Part shown: positions 22,394 to 33,859 of the stretch, one piece after another
Numbering within the stretch: position 1 is the stretch's first letter
Layout of the letters: the number at the start of each line of letters is the position of its first letter
Assembly (NCBI GenBank): GCA_038093975.1
Contig: JBBPTG010000060.1
Location: forward strand, 1 to 64,000
Direction: 5' to 3'
Origin: Chalciporus piperatus
Taxonomy: Eukaryota; Basidiomycota; Agaricomycetes; Boletales; Boletaceae
Length of the DNA: 64,000 nt
The notes under the pieces: generated by a model
Told to the model about the DNA's origin: nothing
What the model saw: the letters and a program-made list of their open reading frames with translations, nothing else
Database searches by the model: none
Position numbers and translations under genes: made by a program

Positions 22394-23311
22394 AGTGTAC
22401 TAGGGTGACGAACAGGTGAGTGTGGAGAGTAGGATGAAGGTGAACTGACCAGGACAGGGACTTATATATACGGACGTTGCTCGGGGTGCATCTGACGGTG
22501 CGAAGACATGATGAAAACGAGGTGGAACGAGGTCAAGTTCTATGAAGGCCCAGACGATGACCTTGAGCCATTTACGAGAGAAAATTAGCATTCAACCCCA
22601 GCGGCCCACGGTTTGTCAAACGACCTCCTCGCCGAGTTTACATCGTCGAATTCCCGTTCAAGTTCCTGTGAGTCAGAAGTTCCGAAGACATAACACGCGC
22701 CCTCTACAACTCCCTCACATCGATCGTGATTTGATGGGCGCCCTCAACGAACAATGGCAGGCCTGATTCGAGCAGAACAGGCACGTCCACGCCCAAGGAG
22801 CAAATTCACCATCCAGATCACGGCGGAACGGGGAATCCCTTACTGGGTCTGCCTCGTGCCTTAGCATTTGCGTTCATTCGAACATCGATTTCCCTTTCTG
22901 CACCACTTCGGCGGATATCGACCGTTCTATCCAACTGAGCCACGTTCACAGATGATCCCGGCATTGTCAGCATGGACCGAAACATGAACGCCTCGCGACA
23001 CCCACGAGGTCGTGTATCGCTGGCGTCGTGAGATAACATTTCGCGTGATCTCGATGACAGGGGCAGAAACCATCCCAGCCATCGTTCCCCGATCTCTCCC
23101 ACCATGCACATCCACCGGCAATCGACAGCGATCAAACCCAGAATCAATCCCTTGTGTGAGGTTCCGCGAACGAGTGGACTCCAACCGAAGATTTGTTTGT
23201 ACTTGTTAGATTCCAAAGCTCTTGCCAAACTGGGACAAACAACCTCTTTGTGAACCAACATTACAGCGAGACCCAACTACGCCGTAATTATTCTTCGACT
23301 TTGCTTCAAAA
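22394..23311. other. Divergent intergenic region
   Basis: A 918-bp stretch between the start codons of the C2H2 factor and the RSC-type gene, so both promoters lie here. Open frames at 22818-23276 are unrecognised and probably not genes. Confidence 0.5.
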
Positions 23312-26294
23312 ATGCCAATTACGTCTGCACAGAAGGCCGCAATAGAGGAAATTATCGACACACTCGTTTCCACGACACCGGGGCGTGGTAAACGTCAGCT
23401 ATCGGGAATGTTCATGGAATTAGTGGATAGGGCCGACTGGCCAGAGTATTATGAGGTATTTCATCAGGGTTCCTCCCACACGCACAGCCATCCACAAATA
23501 CCATTATCGTCGTGTAGGTCATTCCCGAACCACGGTGCATCAACGGCGTGCGATCCAGCGTGGAGAAAAACCGGTACAAGGACCCAATGAGCGCGTACAC
23601 CGACCTATCACTCGTGTTCTGGAACGCGTTATTTTACAATGAACCAGGAAGTCAAATTGCATCAGATGCAGAAACCCTCAAAGTGAGTCATTCGCGTACA
23701 CTCGTATCCGAGGACCACACGGACTGAGATCTCAACCCGAAGAACGTGCTAGAGACCGAATGGCAGAAGCGAACCGTGCTTCCTCCACCACGCCACTCAC
23801 CACCACCTTCCTCGCCTCAAAAGGTTCACGGAGCCCTTCCAGCTGCTCCGCCGCAGCCTGATACTTCCCAATCCACCGGTGTGACTACTAAACAGAGAGC
23901 GGCAGAACCAGTAGCTACCGTAGGAAGCACGTCTTCACAGGCTACCAAACCTGCTCCACGACTCGAAACACCAACCCACGCATCATCTCCTGAGATTGAC
24001 GTTGACATCAACGGGATGTCCCCTGAGCCTGATGGCCCAGCTGACGCAGCTATGGGTTCTGGCGCTGGAGAAGGGGACGGTGATAGCGAGGCAATCATCC
24101 GCCAGCTCGAGAAAAGTTTGCCGCGTTGGGAAGGTTTTGGAAATCTGGGGTGGATGTCCGGGGGTAGCCAGGTGAGTGACCGCAATCATCCGGGCTCAGG
24201 GCTTCCTGGCCGCCGTTTTTTCATCATGTATTTCTCTTAGGAGAAACTGCTGGAAATCGTGGTGGCGATCAAGAGTCATAAAGATATCATGTACGTTTGC
24301 GATGATCATTTACATTTACGTGAGTGGTGAGATGAAACATTCTACAGCGGAAATCGTCTGGCTGTTGCATTGGAAGCTGTTCCCGAGGAGCCCACTTCGC
24401 CCCTTTTGTCCTACCATGTAAGGAGTCCGCATCACTCTTTCTGCGCCCGGAGTAACTTTTATGACATTTCATCTAGTCACCGTTGTCCCTGAAATTGATA
24501 GAGGTGAGTAGCGTGGTTTGTTGCTGCGCGATTTTGAACCACAAAGATGATAGGGACGTGCCCGATCAACATTCTTCTACACGTCTTCGAAAGATTTTGA
24601 TCTCGACATGTCACGTCTATTCGAAAAAGCAAGGCGATGGTACGAACCCTGCACGGAACCATATGGCCGTGTGTTACTTCTTCAGGTGAGCATATCCGTC
24701 GACATGACTCATTTGTATCGATTGGCAAACATCGGAAATGATTCTCTAGCGGCTCTACCAGGCACTTACTTCTCCTTCTCCCCCCTCTGGGCCCCCTTAC
24801 ACGTCTACAACCAATTTTGCTTCCATTCGCGCGGGCCCTGGAACCGCGCGGCCGCTGCATTCCACTGACTCCGAAGGTGTCCCCGGCATCACTACTTTCC
24901 GCGTCTCGACCAGGGATCGTACATTCGTCGATGAGGTACACTACAAGGGTTGGAGCATCCGACTTGCGGATTGGCTGCATCTTAGCAATCCGGACGATCC
25001 TAGTCGGCCCATCGTTGGCCAAGTTTTCAAGACCTGGATCTCAGATGAGCCGTCCGTGAAACCTCCGCGCCACCCTTTGTCCATGCTGCTGACTTTGCCA
25101 CATCCAGTGCAAAAAGGGGTCAACCGGGCCTTTCTATCTGCTGGTATTACCGACCTGAACAGGTAAATCCACTCACCGAGTTCGGTCACCGCATGCCCAT
25201 GATGTTATTAGACCTTCCACACGGCAAATACCCAATTCATGGAGAAGGAAGTCTTCAAAACAAGTATGCATTCACTAACTCGCCATTTACTGAAAACGAT
25301 CTACTGACTTCTTCCATTGCGAAAAAAAAAGGTCTTTTCGCTGACCATCCCGTAGAAGACGTAATCGAGAAAATTGCTTGCCAATTCACTGCCCGCCATA
25401 TCCGCGGGCGACCACGTCCCCCATTTTGGCATCCTGGTTGGCCCCTATACGTTTGCCATTCTCGGTACAACGATCGCGAACGTCTGTTCGTGAAGATCAA
25501 GAATTGGAGTTCCTGCATCCCAGAAGAAGTCAGGAAGAATGAGGAGTTTATGCCTATCTATCCGTTCGAACGTGTGGTTTATCCTGCGAAGACGGCTAGT
25601 CCCTTCGTTGGGAAAGGGGCGGTGAAAGGACCAGGCGGTATCGGCGAGCCGATCGAGAAAGCGGAAGGGGAGAGGGTGGAAGGGGGCGGGACGGGGCGCA
25701 GGAGGGCGAAGCGAAATGCAGGGCCGGAGCCAGGACCAAGCACGACTTTGACGAAGACGGCGATGACAGGGACGACGTTCGCATCTGGGTCTACGCCTGC
25801 GTATTCCCAACCACAACCGCAGCCACTGCCACAGCTCCAGAAACCATATGCTGCTGCCACAGGTGATACGAAAGACAGGAGTATGTTGACTGCTGCGGGT
25901 AACTTGACGGTGCCACCGATTGTGGACAAATTGCCTCCGGAGACGAGTTGAGTGCACGGTTGATTGTTTTCTACTTTTGTTTTGTTTTGCTCATGGGGAA
26001 ATGCTAGCGAAATACTTTGATCGTTCATCTGATACCAACGAGGTGTTGTGGTTCGGTGCTCCACCGCTCAACGTCGCACGTGCTCCAACACCCAAGCACA
26101 GTCTCGCCTATCTCCATTTCCTCGCTCAAAAGCGAAAGGCACAACAAGAGGCTGCAGACGGGATGGACGTCGATGATGCCACGACGACCACGAGCAAGAA
26201 GCAGCGTGTTTCCGTCCCACCGACGATGACAGAGTTGATGCAGTTGTCGTTGGATTCTATATCCGACCAGCTCGGGGAGAGGTCGATGACATAA
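23312..26294 (+). CDS. RSC1/RSC2-type subunit: two bromodomains and a BAH domain
   Basis: A chromatin-remodelling subunit expected in the RSC/SWI-SNF complex, binding acetylated histones in the nucleus. The start ATG is 23312. Bromodomain 1 covers about residues 1-110 (SGMFMELVDRADWPEYYEV, then DLSLVFWNALFYNEPGS). A Pro/Ser-rich linker follows, then bromodomain 2 (EKLLEIVVAIKSHKD to FEKARRWYEPCTEPYGR). The BAH domain is well conserved: VHYKGWSIRLADWLHL, ICWYYRPEQT, EKEVFKTSLFADHPVEDVIEK, CQFTARHIRGRPRPPFW, PLYVCHSRYNDRERLF and PFERVVYP. The C-terminal exon has the family ending LWFGAPPLNVARAPTPKHSL. About ten short introns all keep frame where I tested them. The junction into the last exon (donor about 25864 or later, acceptor about 26008) is my least certain point. 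Confidence 0.88.
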
Positions 26295-28335
26295 TTGCTC
26301 GTTGCTCCGACTTGCTCGAGCCTCGATCGAGGGCAAACCTTGTATTTCGTTTATGATCTGTACGTTACGCGTTTCCTTTTCGCTTGCGCTTGCGCGGTTT
26401 TCGAATTGTTTTTCTTTTTATCTTATTGTTTTTTTTTTCTCGGGCGGATGTTCGTCACCAGCAAACACTCGACGGGCTCGGAAGAAAGAGAGAAAACGTG
26501 TTTGGTATAAGAAAGAACCACGAAGGGCGGGCACGTTCTCGTCCTCGTCCTTTTCTCCTCGGCCTTGTTTCTCTCCCCTTATTTTCCACCCCCTAGAACG
26601 GTTGGGTCACGGTCACCACACTCATTCTATCTAAAAACCACGAGCGCTCTGTCAACGTTTGTTTTTTTTTTCACTTGGGGGAAATGAAACGCCACGAGAG
26701 GGGGGGGGAGGGGGGGGTTTCGCGCCAGTTGGTATGTATATATTATTATTAATGAGTCGGAAAAGGTCAAGTCCTACATGGACGCGATCGTCCGCGATGT
26801 TTTGGGTACGCTGCTCGTAAGGTGTGTCAACGATGATCGATGAAGTGGTGGTATGAGTCATGACCTCGGCCTCCGAGCCTTGGCGTTGACTCTTCTGGTT
26901 CGTGATTGGTGGTGAACTCCGAGTTTTGACGAGATAAGAGAATGACGTCGGGTGGACGTTAATTAGTTGTGCAAAGGGGGGGGGGGGTGGAATGTGCCTG
27001 TGTCTTGCTTTTTTCTTTCTGCTTCTTCTTGCGGGCGGTTTTTCGCAACGAGTGGAAACACGGTGGTGCGTGGTAGGGCCAGGGCAGTGATGCAGATCCT
27101 TCCTTGCTGGCGGGTCGTCCCAAGGGAGAGAGAGTAGACTCTCGCACGGTTCTCACCATGCTTTTCTTGCACTATAGGCGCTGATTATATTGTTGAACTG
27201 GTCACCATTGGAGAGTGGGAGACAGCTCCCTCGAGACAATGTCATAGAGTCCAACACTCTACTCCTTGACAATTATCCGCAGATGCCAGGTTCACCTCGT
27301 TCGACAGCGCCAAGGCACCTAGTAAAAGTCCACTGAAATTGAATGGAGGTACGTGACCTCGTTCCCATTGGCAACACTCCGACCTTCTCTCACTCGAGGC
27401 AGGTTTCCTTGCATTTAAAATCGACGTTGTCGGACCGCCAAGAGCCCGAGGATCCGTGGCAGGCGCCACGAGCCCACCATCATTGGCAGTGATCGTCAAG
27501 CATCAGACGAAATGCGTTCAAGTTCATTTTCATCGTTGCCTTCACATTCAAGAATCAAGATCCAGAAGTTAGTACACCATCCTATAGCCAAAGTTCAGGT
27601 TGTCCCTCTTCGCGTCCGGCTCTCGTGCGAGTACGATCATTATTCAGGGAATTTATCCACCCCCTTTCGCAGTCCCGCGGTGTCTTGAACATTCAGATAT
27701 GGAGATAAGATAAGCACGAGGAAGGTGGGTAGTGTAACACGCACTGCCTTGCCAGCCTCATGGCTTATCGATCTACGGCCCGGGAATTCCATATCCCATC
27801 CTTACGCCTCACGCATCTGGTAGGCAGGTTCTCTCCCCTCTTTCTCACTCACGTCAAAAGAAACGCTGGGACATGACACATATCAGGAGATCAGTGGAAA
27901 CAAAACGTGGTATTCTGCGCTCCCGCGTGTCGGTCAAGTTCTTGAGGCGACGTTGACCGGTTCCGACTGCTCCACAATATCGATGGGACACACGACGTAT
28001 GAAACGATATATATGGATATACTCGCGGGCCCGGGGACTACAACAGGGTCCGAAGAGGTGTAACCATGCTTCGATGTCCTTCGTAGGAGACCGTGTCGAC
28101 TTGAAAGTAGAATGTCTGAACCCCATTCCGTCCACAGCGACCCTGTATTTGAAACACGTGGCAGGATAGAATCAGTGTATCGAGACGTTCCGAGAGGTAT
28201 TATATGCTGAAGGAACCGGGGGCAGATATATAAATCAAAGTGCATAGTTCCTCAATCAAGAGTCTCCACAGCAACCACAGTCTGTCAGGTGGAAATACAG
28301 TGCTCCAAGCATAGGACGAATCGACGAATCGATAT
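26295..28335. other. Long intergenic region with G-runs
   Basis: About 2 kb without a supported gene. It contains strong homopolymer G tracts at about 26700-26718 and 26977-26988. Small open frames are unrecognised. The part after 27180 has ordinary composition and no recognisable protein. It lies downstream of both flanking genes, which are convergent. Confidence 0.5.
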
Positions 28336-29646
28336 TTAGACCATAGGGATTGCGGGATTGCGCTGCTGTGTCGCAGTATTGGCAGTCGTGTAGAACGAAT
28401 CGGAATCCGTGGGCGGTGGGGACATAGCTTGGGGAGACGAATATGTCGATCGCGTTATCGTGCTCATCATTGGCCCGTACGGCTGCATAGGCGTGTATGA
28501 CATGGGTAGGGACGAGCTCAGCAGAGCTGGTGAGAAGGGGATAGTGGGGTCAGAAGGCCAACGAGTGTGCGTATTGTTTGCGGTGCTGGATTCCTGGCGA
28601 GCGGTAGGATTGTGTACCCGTCTGTATTTCCTCCGCTTGTACAGGAAGAAACCACCAATGCCAACGAGCAAAAGAAAAGCAGCACCGCCGACAGTCCCGC
28701 CGATGATAGCGCCAATATTTGTAGAGGTGCTTGATCCCGAGCTTGGGCTTGAGCTCGATCCCGATCCCGATCCCGATCCCGATGGATAATAGTCCGAGTG
28801 GTCTGTAGGGCGATGAGCAGATGCGATGTGAGGTCATAGGTACATCGACCTACTCTGGTTTGCAAGGGTTTGTGCTTGGTTTATATTAAACAGTTCATTC
28901 GACCATGTGTTTGCTAAACGGAAATTTAGGGAAAATAAGATGACGAATATCGGAGCTCGTACGGGGTATCGTGGCCCAGTAAGGTATCGACACATTGTTC
29001 GCAATCACAAAACTCTGCGGGAAGATACTGAACCCCTGGTCAATGACAGCACGTGCAACGTATAGCGCGACGAAAGCATACTCGTCTGCGTAATTGGAAG
29101 GGCAGTTTTGGGAGAACGCAGGCCAGCTGTCAAAAAATGTTGGAAACATCATCACGAGAGAAACAAAATTTCGTACGTCGTCATTTCGTTCGTGTTCGAT
29201 TGGTTTTGACACAAAGTACATCCCATCATGAGATTATAACAAGACCAAGAGCTGTTCAGAGCAACGCGTGAATGATAGTGAGATGCAACCCAATTCAGTC
29301 GTACCAGTAGCAAGGTGTAGCCGTCGATCCATTCGGCGAATCGTAGTGTGAATTGGGCGGGAGAGCAGGCTGTATCCAGGCTACCCGGTTTTGAGTAATA
29401 CGTGAGCACGTCATGCACTGGAAAATATAACAATGGTGACTTGCTGTCTCCTACGCATGCCGCAATGACATATGCGACCGTCAAACAAGGGCTATAACTC
29501 TCGGCATTGTTCATCCATGCATAATCGGAGAGACATGTAGCGTCCGACTGGGGAGCGAAAATGCTCGGGTGGACATTCATTGCGATGGATTGTGAGATCC
29601 ATAGGGCTGCCATGTATACATAAAGAAAAAGAAGAGCTGAAGACAT
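28336..29646 (-). CDS. Single-pass membrane protein with Cys-containing ectodomain, paralog A
   Basis: A type I membrane protein of a basidiomycete family I recognise by shape but cannot name. The ATG at 29646 opens a signal peptide (SSALLFLYVYMAALWISQS). The ectodomain has CLSDYAWMNNAESYSPC, the motif SSWSCYNLMMGCTLCQNQ, SFVIANNVSIPYWATIPP and, after an intron, NTWSNELFNINQAQTLANQ. A Gly-Ser repeat linker leads into the membrane helix (IGAIIGGTVGGAAFLLLVG, then GFFLYKRRKYRR). The cytoplasmic tail is Ser/Pro/Thr-rich and ends QQRNPAIPMV. The plan of ectodomain, stalk, one helix and disordered tail recalls surface sensors, but no function is known. It is divergent from paralog B. Confidence 0.75.
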
Positions 29647-30750
29647 AGCTGTTGCAGCCTCAGGCTGAGGATACAAAGACACTTTAACTTGGTGCTGAGA
29701 GACGGAAGGCTACAGTGACCTGTATCCTTCAGAACGTGGATTGTTGCGGGACCGTGACGCGCAAGCGCTGACCCCAAGGTGCACATGGGTTCCGCACTGC
29801 CTCTTAAAAGCGGAGATCCAGGGGAGGTGAAGACGCTTGGTCACATGAAGAGGGCACTACCTAGAGCGGTGCATCAGTTGGTGTACGTTTCAGGTTTGTG
29901 GGCGTGGGTGCTAAACTTGAATCAGAGTCCTGTTTGTCCAAAGATAGGTTAGTGTAAGTGTACAATCCAAATCAAAGTCAGTGTGAAATCGTAAATCCCT
30001 GGTGTCGACTCTGGGATCGTGAGATCATGATGTTGGGAAATTACGGCCGTGTACGAGAATTCAATGAGAAATTTCAGTCGATAAAACCGACCACGCCCCT
30101 TCAGAAGCTGTCCCTCCAACTTCATAGAGAGACTCCCATCAGAAGAAAGGTCAACGAGTCTTCCCCGGCGAGTTATCTTCTGACGTGCCGGCGGCAGGCA
30201 AAGGGACGCACAGCCCGAGGTACTGCCTCATCTGTTCCCTCAATTCGGATGTCGACTCTGATTCCGGGCTCACCCCATATGTCTTTAGCTCTCTGTCTCG
30301 CGGGACTGCCTCGGGACACCGTGACACCAGTTATTCGAGGGAAGCCGATGCTTTCTACATACGGACACTCCGGGATGAACATTTATGTCACGGTACTGAT
30401 TATCTTGACGCCCCGGCCACCTGCTGACTTTGAAGTTGACGAGCGTCATTACCCCGTCGTGTCACTTGTCTAGAAATACAAAGCCAATTCATAGAGTTGC
30501 CACGCTCACAGGGCATTGGGACCTGCGTGTACGGTCATGCGCCCACAGCGAAAGCAAGTTTAGCTAGCGCCTTTTACTTTGCCACATTGACACTGCTCGC
30601 AGCATATGACAACCCTCATAGTTTCTTCCCCCTCGTACGAAAGCTCCACCCCCAATCTCCCGCAGTCTCTCAAACTCAAAGAACTCACTTCACTAACACA
30701 ACCTCTCGAAGGCCTATCTCGAGATCGCACGTTCGTCCTCATCTATCACA
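29647..30750. other. Divergent intergenic region of the membrane-protein pair
   Basis: 1.1 kb between the two start codons, holding both promoters. A hydrophobic segment near 30560-30615 (SAFYFATLTLLAAYD) could belong to an upstream exon of the plus-strand gene, but I found no start and splice pattern that joins it in frame. Confidence 0.4.
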
Positions 30751-32220
30751 ATGACAACCCTGAGTTGTGCTTCATGGATGTACAACCAAGACAGTCAGGA
30801 TCCATGCGTGATTGCACAAGAAGTCGGTCAATTGTGCAATTCAACTTGTGAGTAAAATCCGGGTCAATTGGGAAGGATTTCAACATGCATTGTTCCTCCT
30901 CTGGCACTCAACAGACGCCGTGTCCTCGATAAACTTCCAAGAAAGCCAGTATAGGCCGAGTAACGTAACAGCTAATGGATGCACGTGGTGAGAAAAAGAA
31001 ACGGAATGATGTTCGCTGTAATGCTTACGGACGTATAGCTCTTGGTCGTTCTATAATCTTTTGAGTGCTTGCGCTAACTGTGCAGGGGGATCGCAACCTA
31101 TCAGGTCAGTCGCCTCTGTACGCATTCGAGTTTGGGCTAATGTCATGGTAGTTGGAATGCCTGGACTACGAGTTGCGGGGTATACGTATCAAATAACTCG
31201 TGGGTTTTCATTGGATTTTCCTGGTCCTCACTGAAACCCTGACGGTGGGCGCTTTTAGGTACTTACCATCAGGTCTGGGTTTATCGCAAGGCATCCCGTA
31301 CTGGGCTGTAACAAATCGTAAGGACCTCGTCTTCTTTCCTGTTTTGTATGCCACTTAATTGTCATAGCTTCAGCTTGGTATAATGGAGTGTTTAATGTGA
31401 CGCAAGCGTCAGGGATAGCTACAGCAGGTTTCTACCCCATCCATTTCCGATATCGTTTCAATTGGCTGATTCTTGTCTCCGCTAATCAGTCAAGCCCGAT
31501 ATCACTGGAGGACCCGTCCCGACCTCCAGCTCATCACCCTCTAGTTCGTCCTCTTCCAAAATTCCGGTTGGGGCGATAGCTGGGGGTGTTATAGGGGGTG
31601 TCGTGGGTGTTGTCGTCGCGGGCATGTTCATTTTCTGTCTTCTCCGTCGCCGTCGTCGACTCCGTCAAACAGCCAAGGAACGTGGAGCCTTCAATGGTAC
31701 CCATTCCATCACCAATCCCGCCGCTCTTATGCGGGGACCAAATGGTCTCACTGTTCAGCCCCCAAGATCACCAACAACGGGATCACCCGTGCCAGGCGGT
31801 TATTCGTCCAACGGACACACAACGATCTCTGACATGGCCGCCTTCATGATATCTCCATTCTACGGCCAGAACCAGACACAACCCAATGCGCCAACAGGCA
31901 AAGCGGCGGAAGCACGGGCGGAACGTTCAGCCTCCCAGCCAACTCAAAGAGCAAGGTTGAATCCACCACCATACTCACCCAGCACATCTCCAGCGCCTTC
32001 TGATACCCCGCCTACATGGAAGCAACGACTCTCTACGAAAAGGTATGCGAAGCCCACGACTGGCATGATTGAGGCCACGTCAGGCTCTGCGAGCAAGTTG
32101 GTAGTGTCGAACCAGGAGAGTGTTGGTCCACCTGCTGGGCCAAGTGAGGGAGTGGGGCCCGGGAGTGTCGAAGGACATGGTGGCCAAGGGATGGACGATA
32201 AGGGCAGTCACTTCGCATGA
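30751..32220 (+). CDS. Single-pass membrane protein with Cys-containing ectodomain, paralog B
   Basis: Same family and order as the minus-strand paralog A. From ATG 30751 the spliced ectodomain reads LSCASWMYNQDSQDPCVIAQ, CSWSFYNLLSACANCAGGSQ, SWNAWTTSCGVYVSNN, GIPYWAVTNPSAWYNGVFNV and TQASGIATA. A Ser/Pro stalk follows, then a Gly/Val-rich membrane helix (VGAIAGGVIGGVVGVVVAG, MFIFCLLRRRRR) and a long disordered tail with PPPYSPSTSPAPSDTPPTW. Several Asn-X-Ser/Thr sites lie in the ectodomain. Six or so short introns keep frame. Unlike paralog A, no signal peptide follows this ATG, so either an upstream exon is missing from my model or the start is wrong. Confidence 0.7.
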
Positions 32221-32492
32221 ACATCCGGCTGATGATTGAGATCAAGACAGATAGAGTGAGTAGTCCTATACTATTGGATGGAACTTTGTCACGGTATATG
32301 TATTCGTGTCGCTTCTTGGGACCATAGTACTTGCATCGGCTTGGGACAGAGACTGTCTATACTATCTGAATACTCATCTGACACTGCTGTATGTTCGAGA
32401 GCTTGCGATAATACTAAAACAGGGAAACAAGTCGGTTGTACCCGGACTTCGATTCTGACGTGTCACAGCACACCAAGTACCCAAGAAATTGT

Positions 32493-33859
32493 TCAAAGAC
32501 CTATGTGGATAAGGGGAACCCAAGCTATTAACGGCTCATAACGCTGACGGAGACGTTCGACAGCATCATACAGCGCTCCTGCAGCCTCCCTGCAATCCGG
32601 TATTCGACCATCCCTGAAAAGTTGCTCATACACATACTTTGCCAACTCAGGCGCGACGCTGTCACGTCTGGACCGTACCGATGACGCTCCCATAGCCCGC
32701 GAAAAGCATACCCGCAGCAAGGTGCACGGCCTCTTCCGAGAGCTCTGCGTCACCCGTCGCAGTTTGGCACGCTGAGAGGAAGGCGAGGCCACCAGCGGGG
32801 CGAGGGAGTTGGATGATGTCCGATAACCGCAGAGAACGTTTATCAGCAAGGCAGAGTCCGCTGTCTGTGGGACTCTCAAGGTCTTGAACACCGTGACATG
32901 CAAAAGAACCCAATCGGATTTCTCCATCACATCGAGGACCTTCTCCACTATCCCGCTCGACTCGCGCAAAGAAACATGGGAAGATGAATCGGCAGTCTCT
33001 TTGATGTAGTCAATCTCTCTGCGTGCACCTGAAAGGTGAGCTTGTCCATCTGAGGCTGGCTGTGAGACAGCAAGGAGGTGAACGTGGCCCGGGACGACGT
33101 TTTGTTGACGTGAGAGCGAAGGAACACCGAGGGTGGGGACATACGAAGATATAACGAAATCGGAGACCTTGTTCCCCGGACCAGGGCGATCGTAAATGCC
33201 CGCAGCATGGATTGGAATAAATGATAAAGATCCAGTTGGACACCAGAAAACACGCGATAACCGTCTTGGGGTCTTCTATTTGTCAGATACGTTAGCGACA
33301 GATCATGAAACGATGGGTATTCACATACCAGAAGACCAAGGGCGCGCAAAATAGGTCGAACGATCTTCGTCCACAATTCGGCCAGAATATAACCGAAACC
33401 ATGTCCGCCCTGTACAGCTAAACGCGCACCCCGCTCCTCGCGCGAGATAACACGACCATCGTTGGCGACAGACTTCTTCATCAACGCCGGTAGTGCTCGA
33501 ATTTGTTCTAGAAGCTTCTCTCGCTCGAACACCTGTTCGCGGTACCATTGAGCCTGTCCCTCGGCCGATTCGGTTAGGCTGTTTTCCCCCCTGACGAGCT
33601 GGACAGAGGACTGGTCATCAGCTGAACTGGATTGCTCCGACGCATTTGAGAGCCATGAGAGTTGATCGGCAAGGACAGGATGAGCACGTCGTAACTTATC
33701 CAGAGGTGTACGAAGCTCCATAACTGTCCCTATACAATGGAGAACTCGCCTCTTTACCTGTTCCTTTAGTATCAGCAACGGCAGTTGCACAGCCTGAGCG
33801 TAAACTCCGGGAAGGTAGGATCTATACAAAGAGAGAGTTATCAGTTTTATTGTCGACAA
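32493..33859 (-). pseudogene. CHAT-domain (TPR-CHAT family) pseudogene
   Basis: The C-terminal CHAT peptidase-like domain of the basidiomycete TPR-CHAT family. Recognisable pieces are YREQVFEREKLLEQIRALP, ELWTKIVRPILRALGLL, an intron, VFWCPTGSLSFIPIHAAGIY, SSYVPTLGVPSLSRQQNVV, HLLAVSQPASDGQAHLSGA and REIDYIKETADSSSHVSL, ending in VAPELAKYVYEQLF and WVPLIHIGL. At about 32895 a one-base loss shifts the frame, so the segment with the catalytic His (FACHGVQDL) and Cys (LSACQTATGD) is read in the wrong frame. At about 32680 a second small deletion (about 5 bases, where the family has GTMWSI) restores it. The TPR region that normally precedes the domain is not seen, and about 90 residues before ELWTKIV are shortened. 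No functional protease is expected. Confidence 0.8.
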
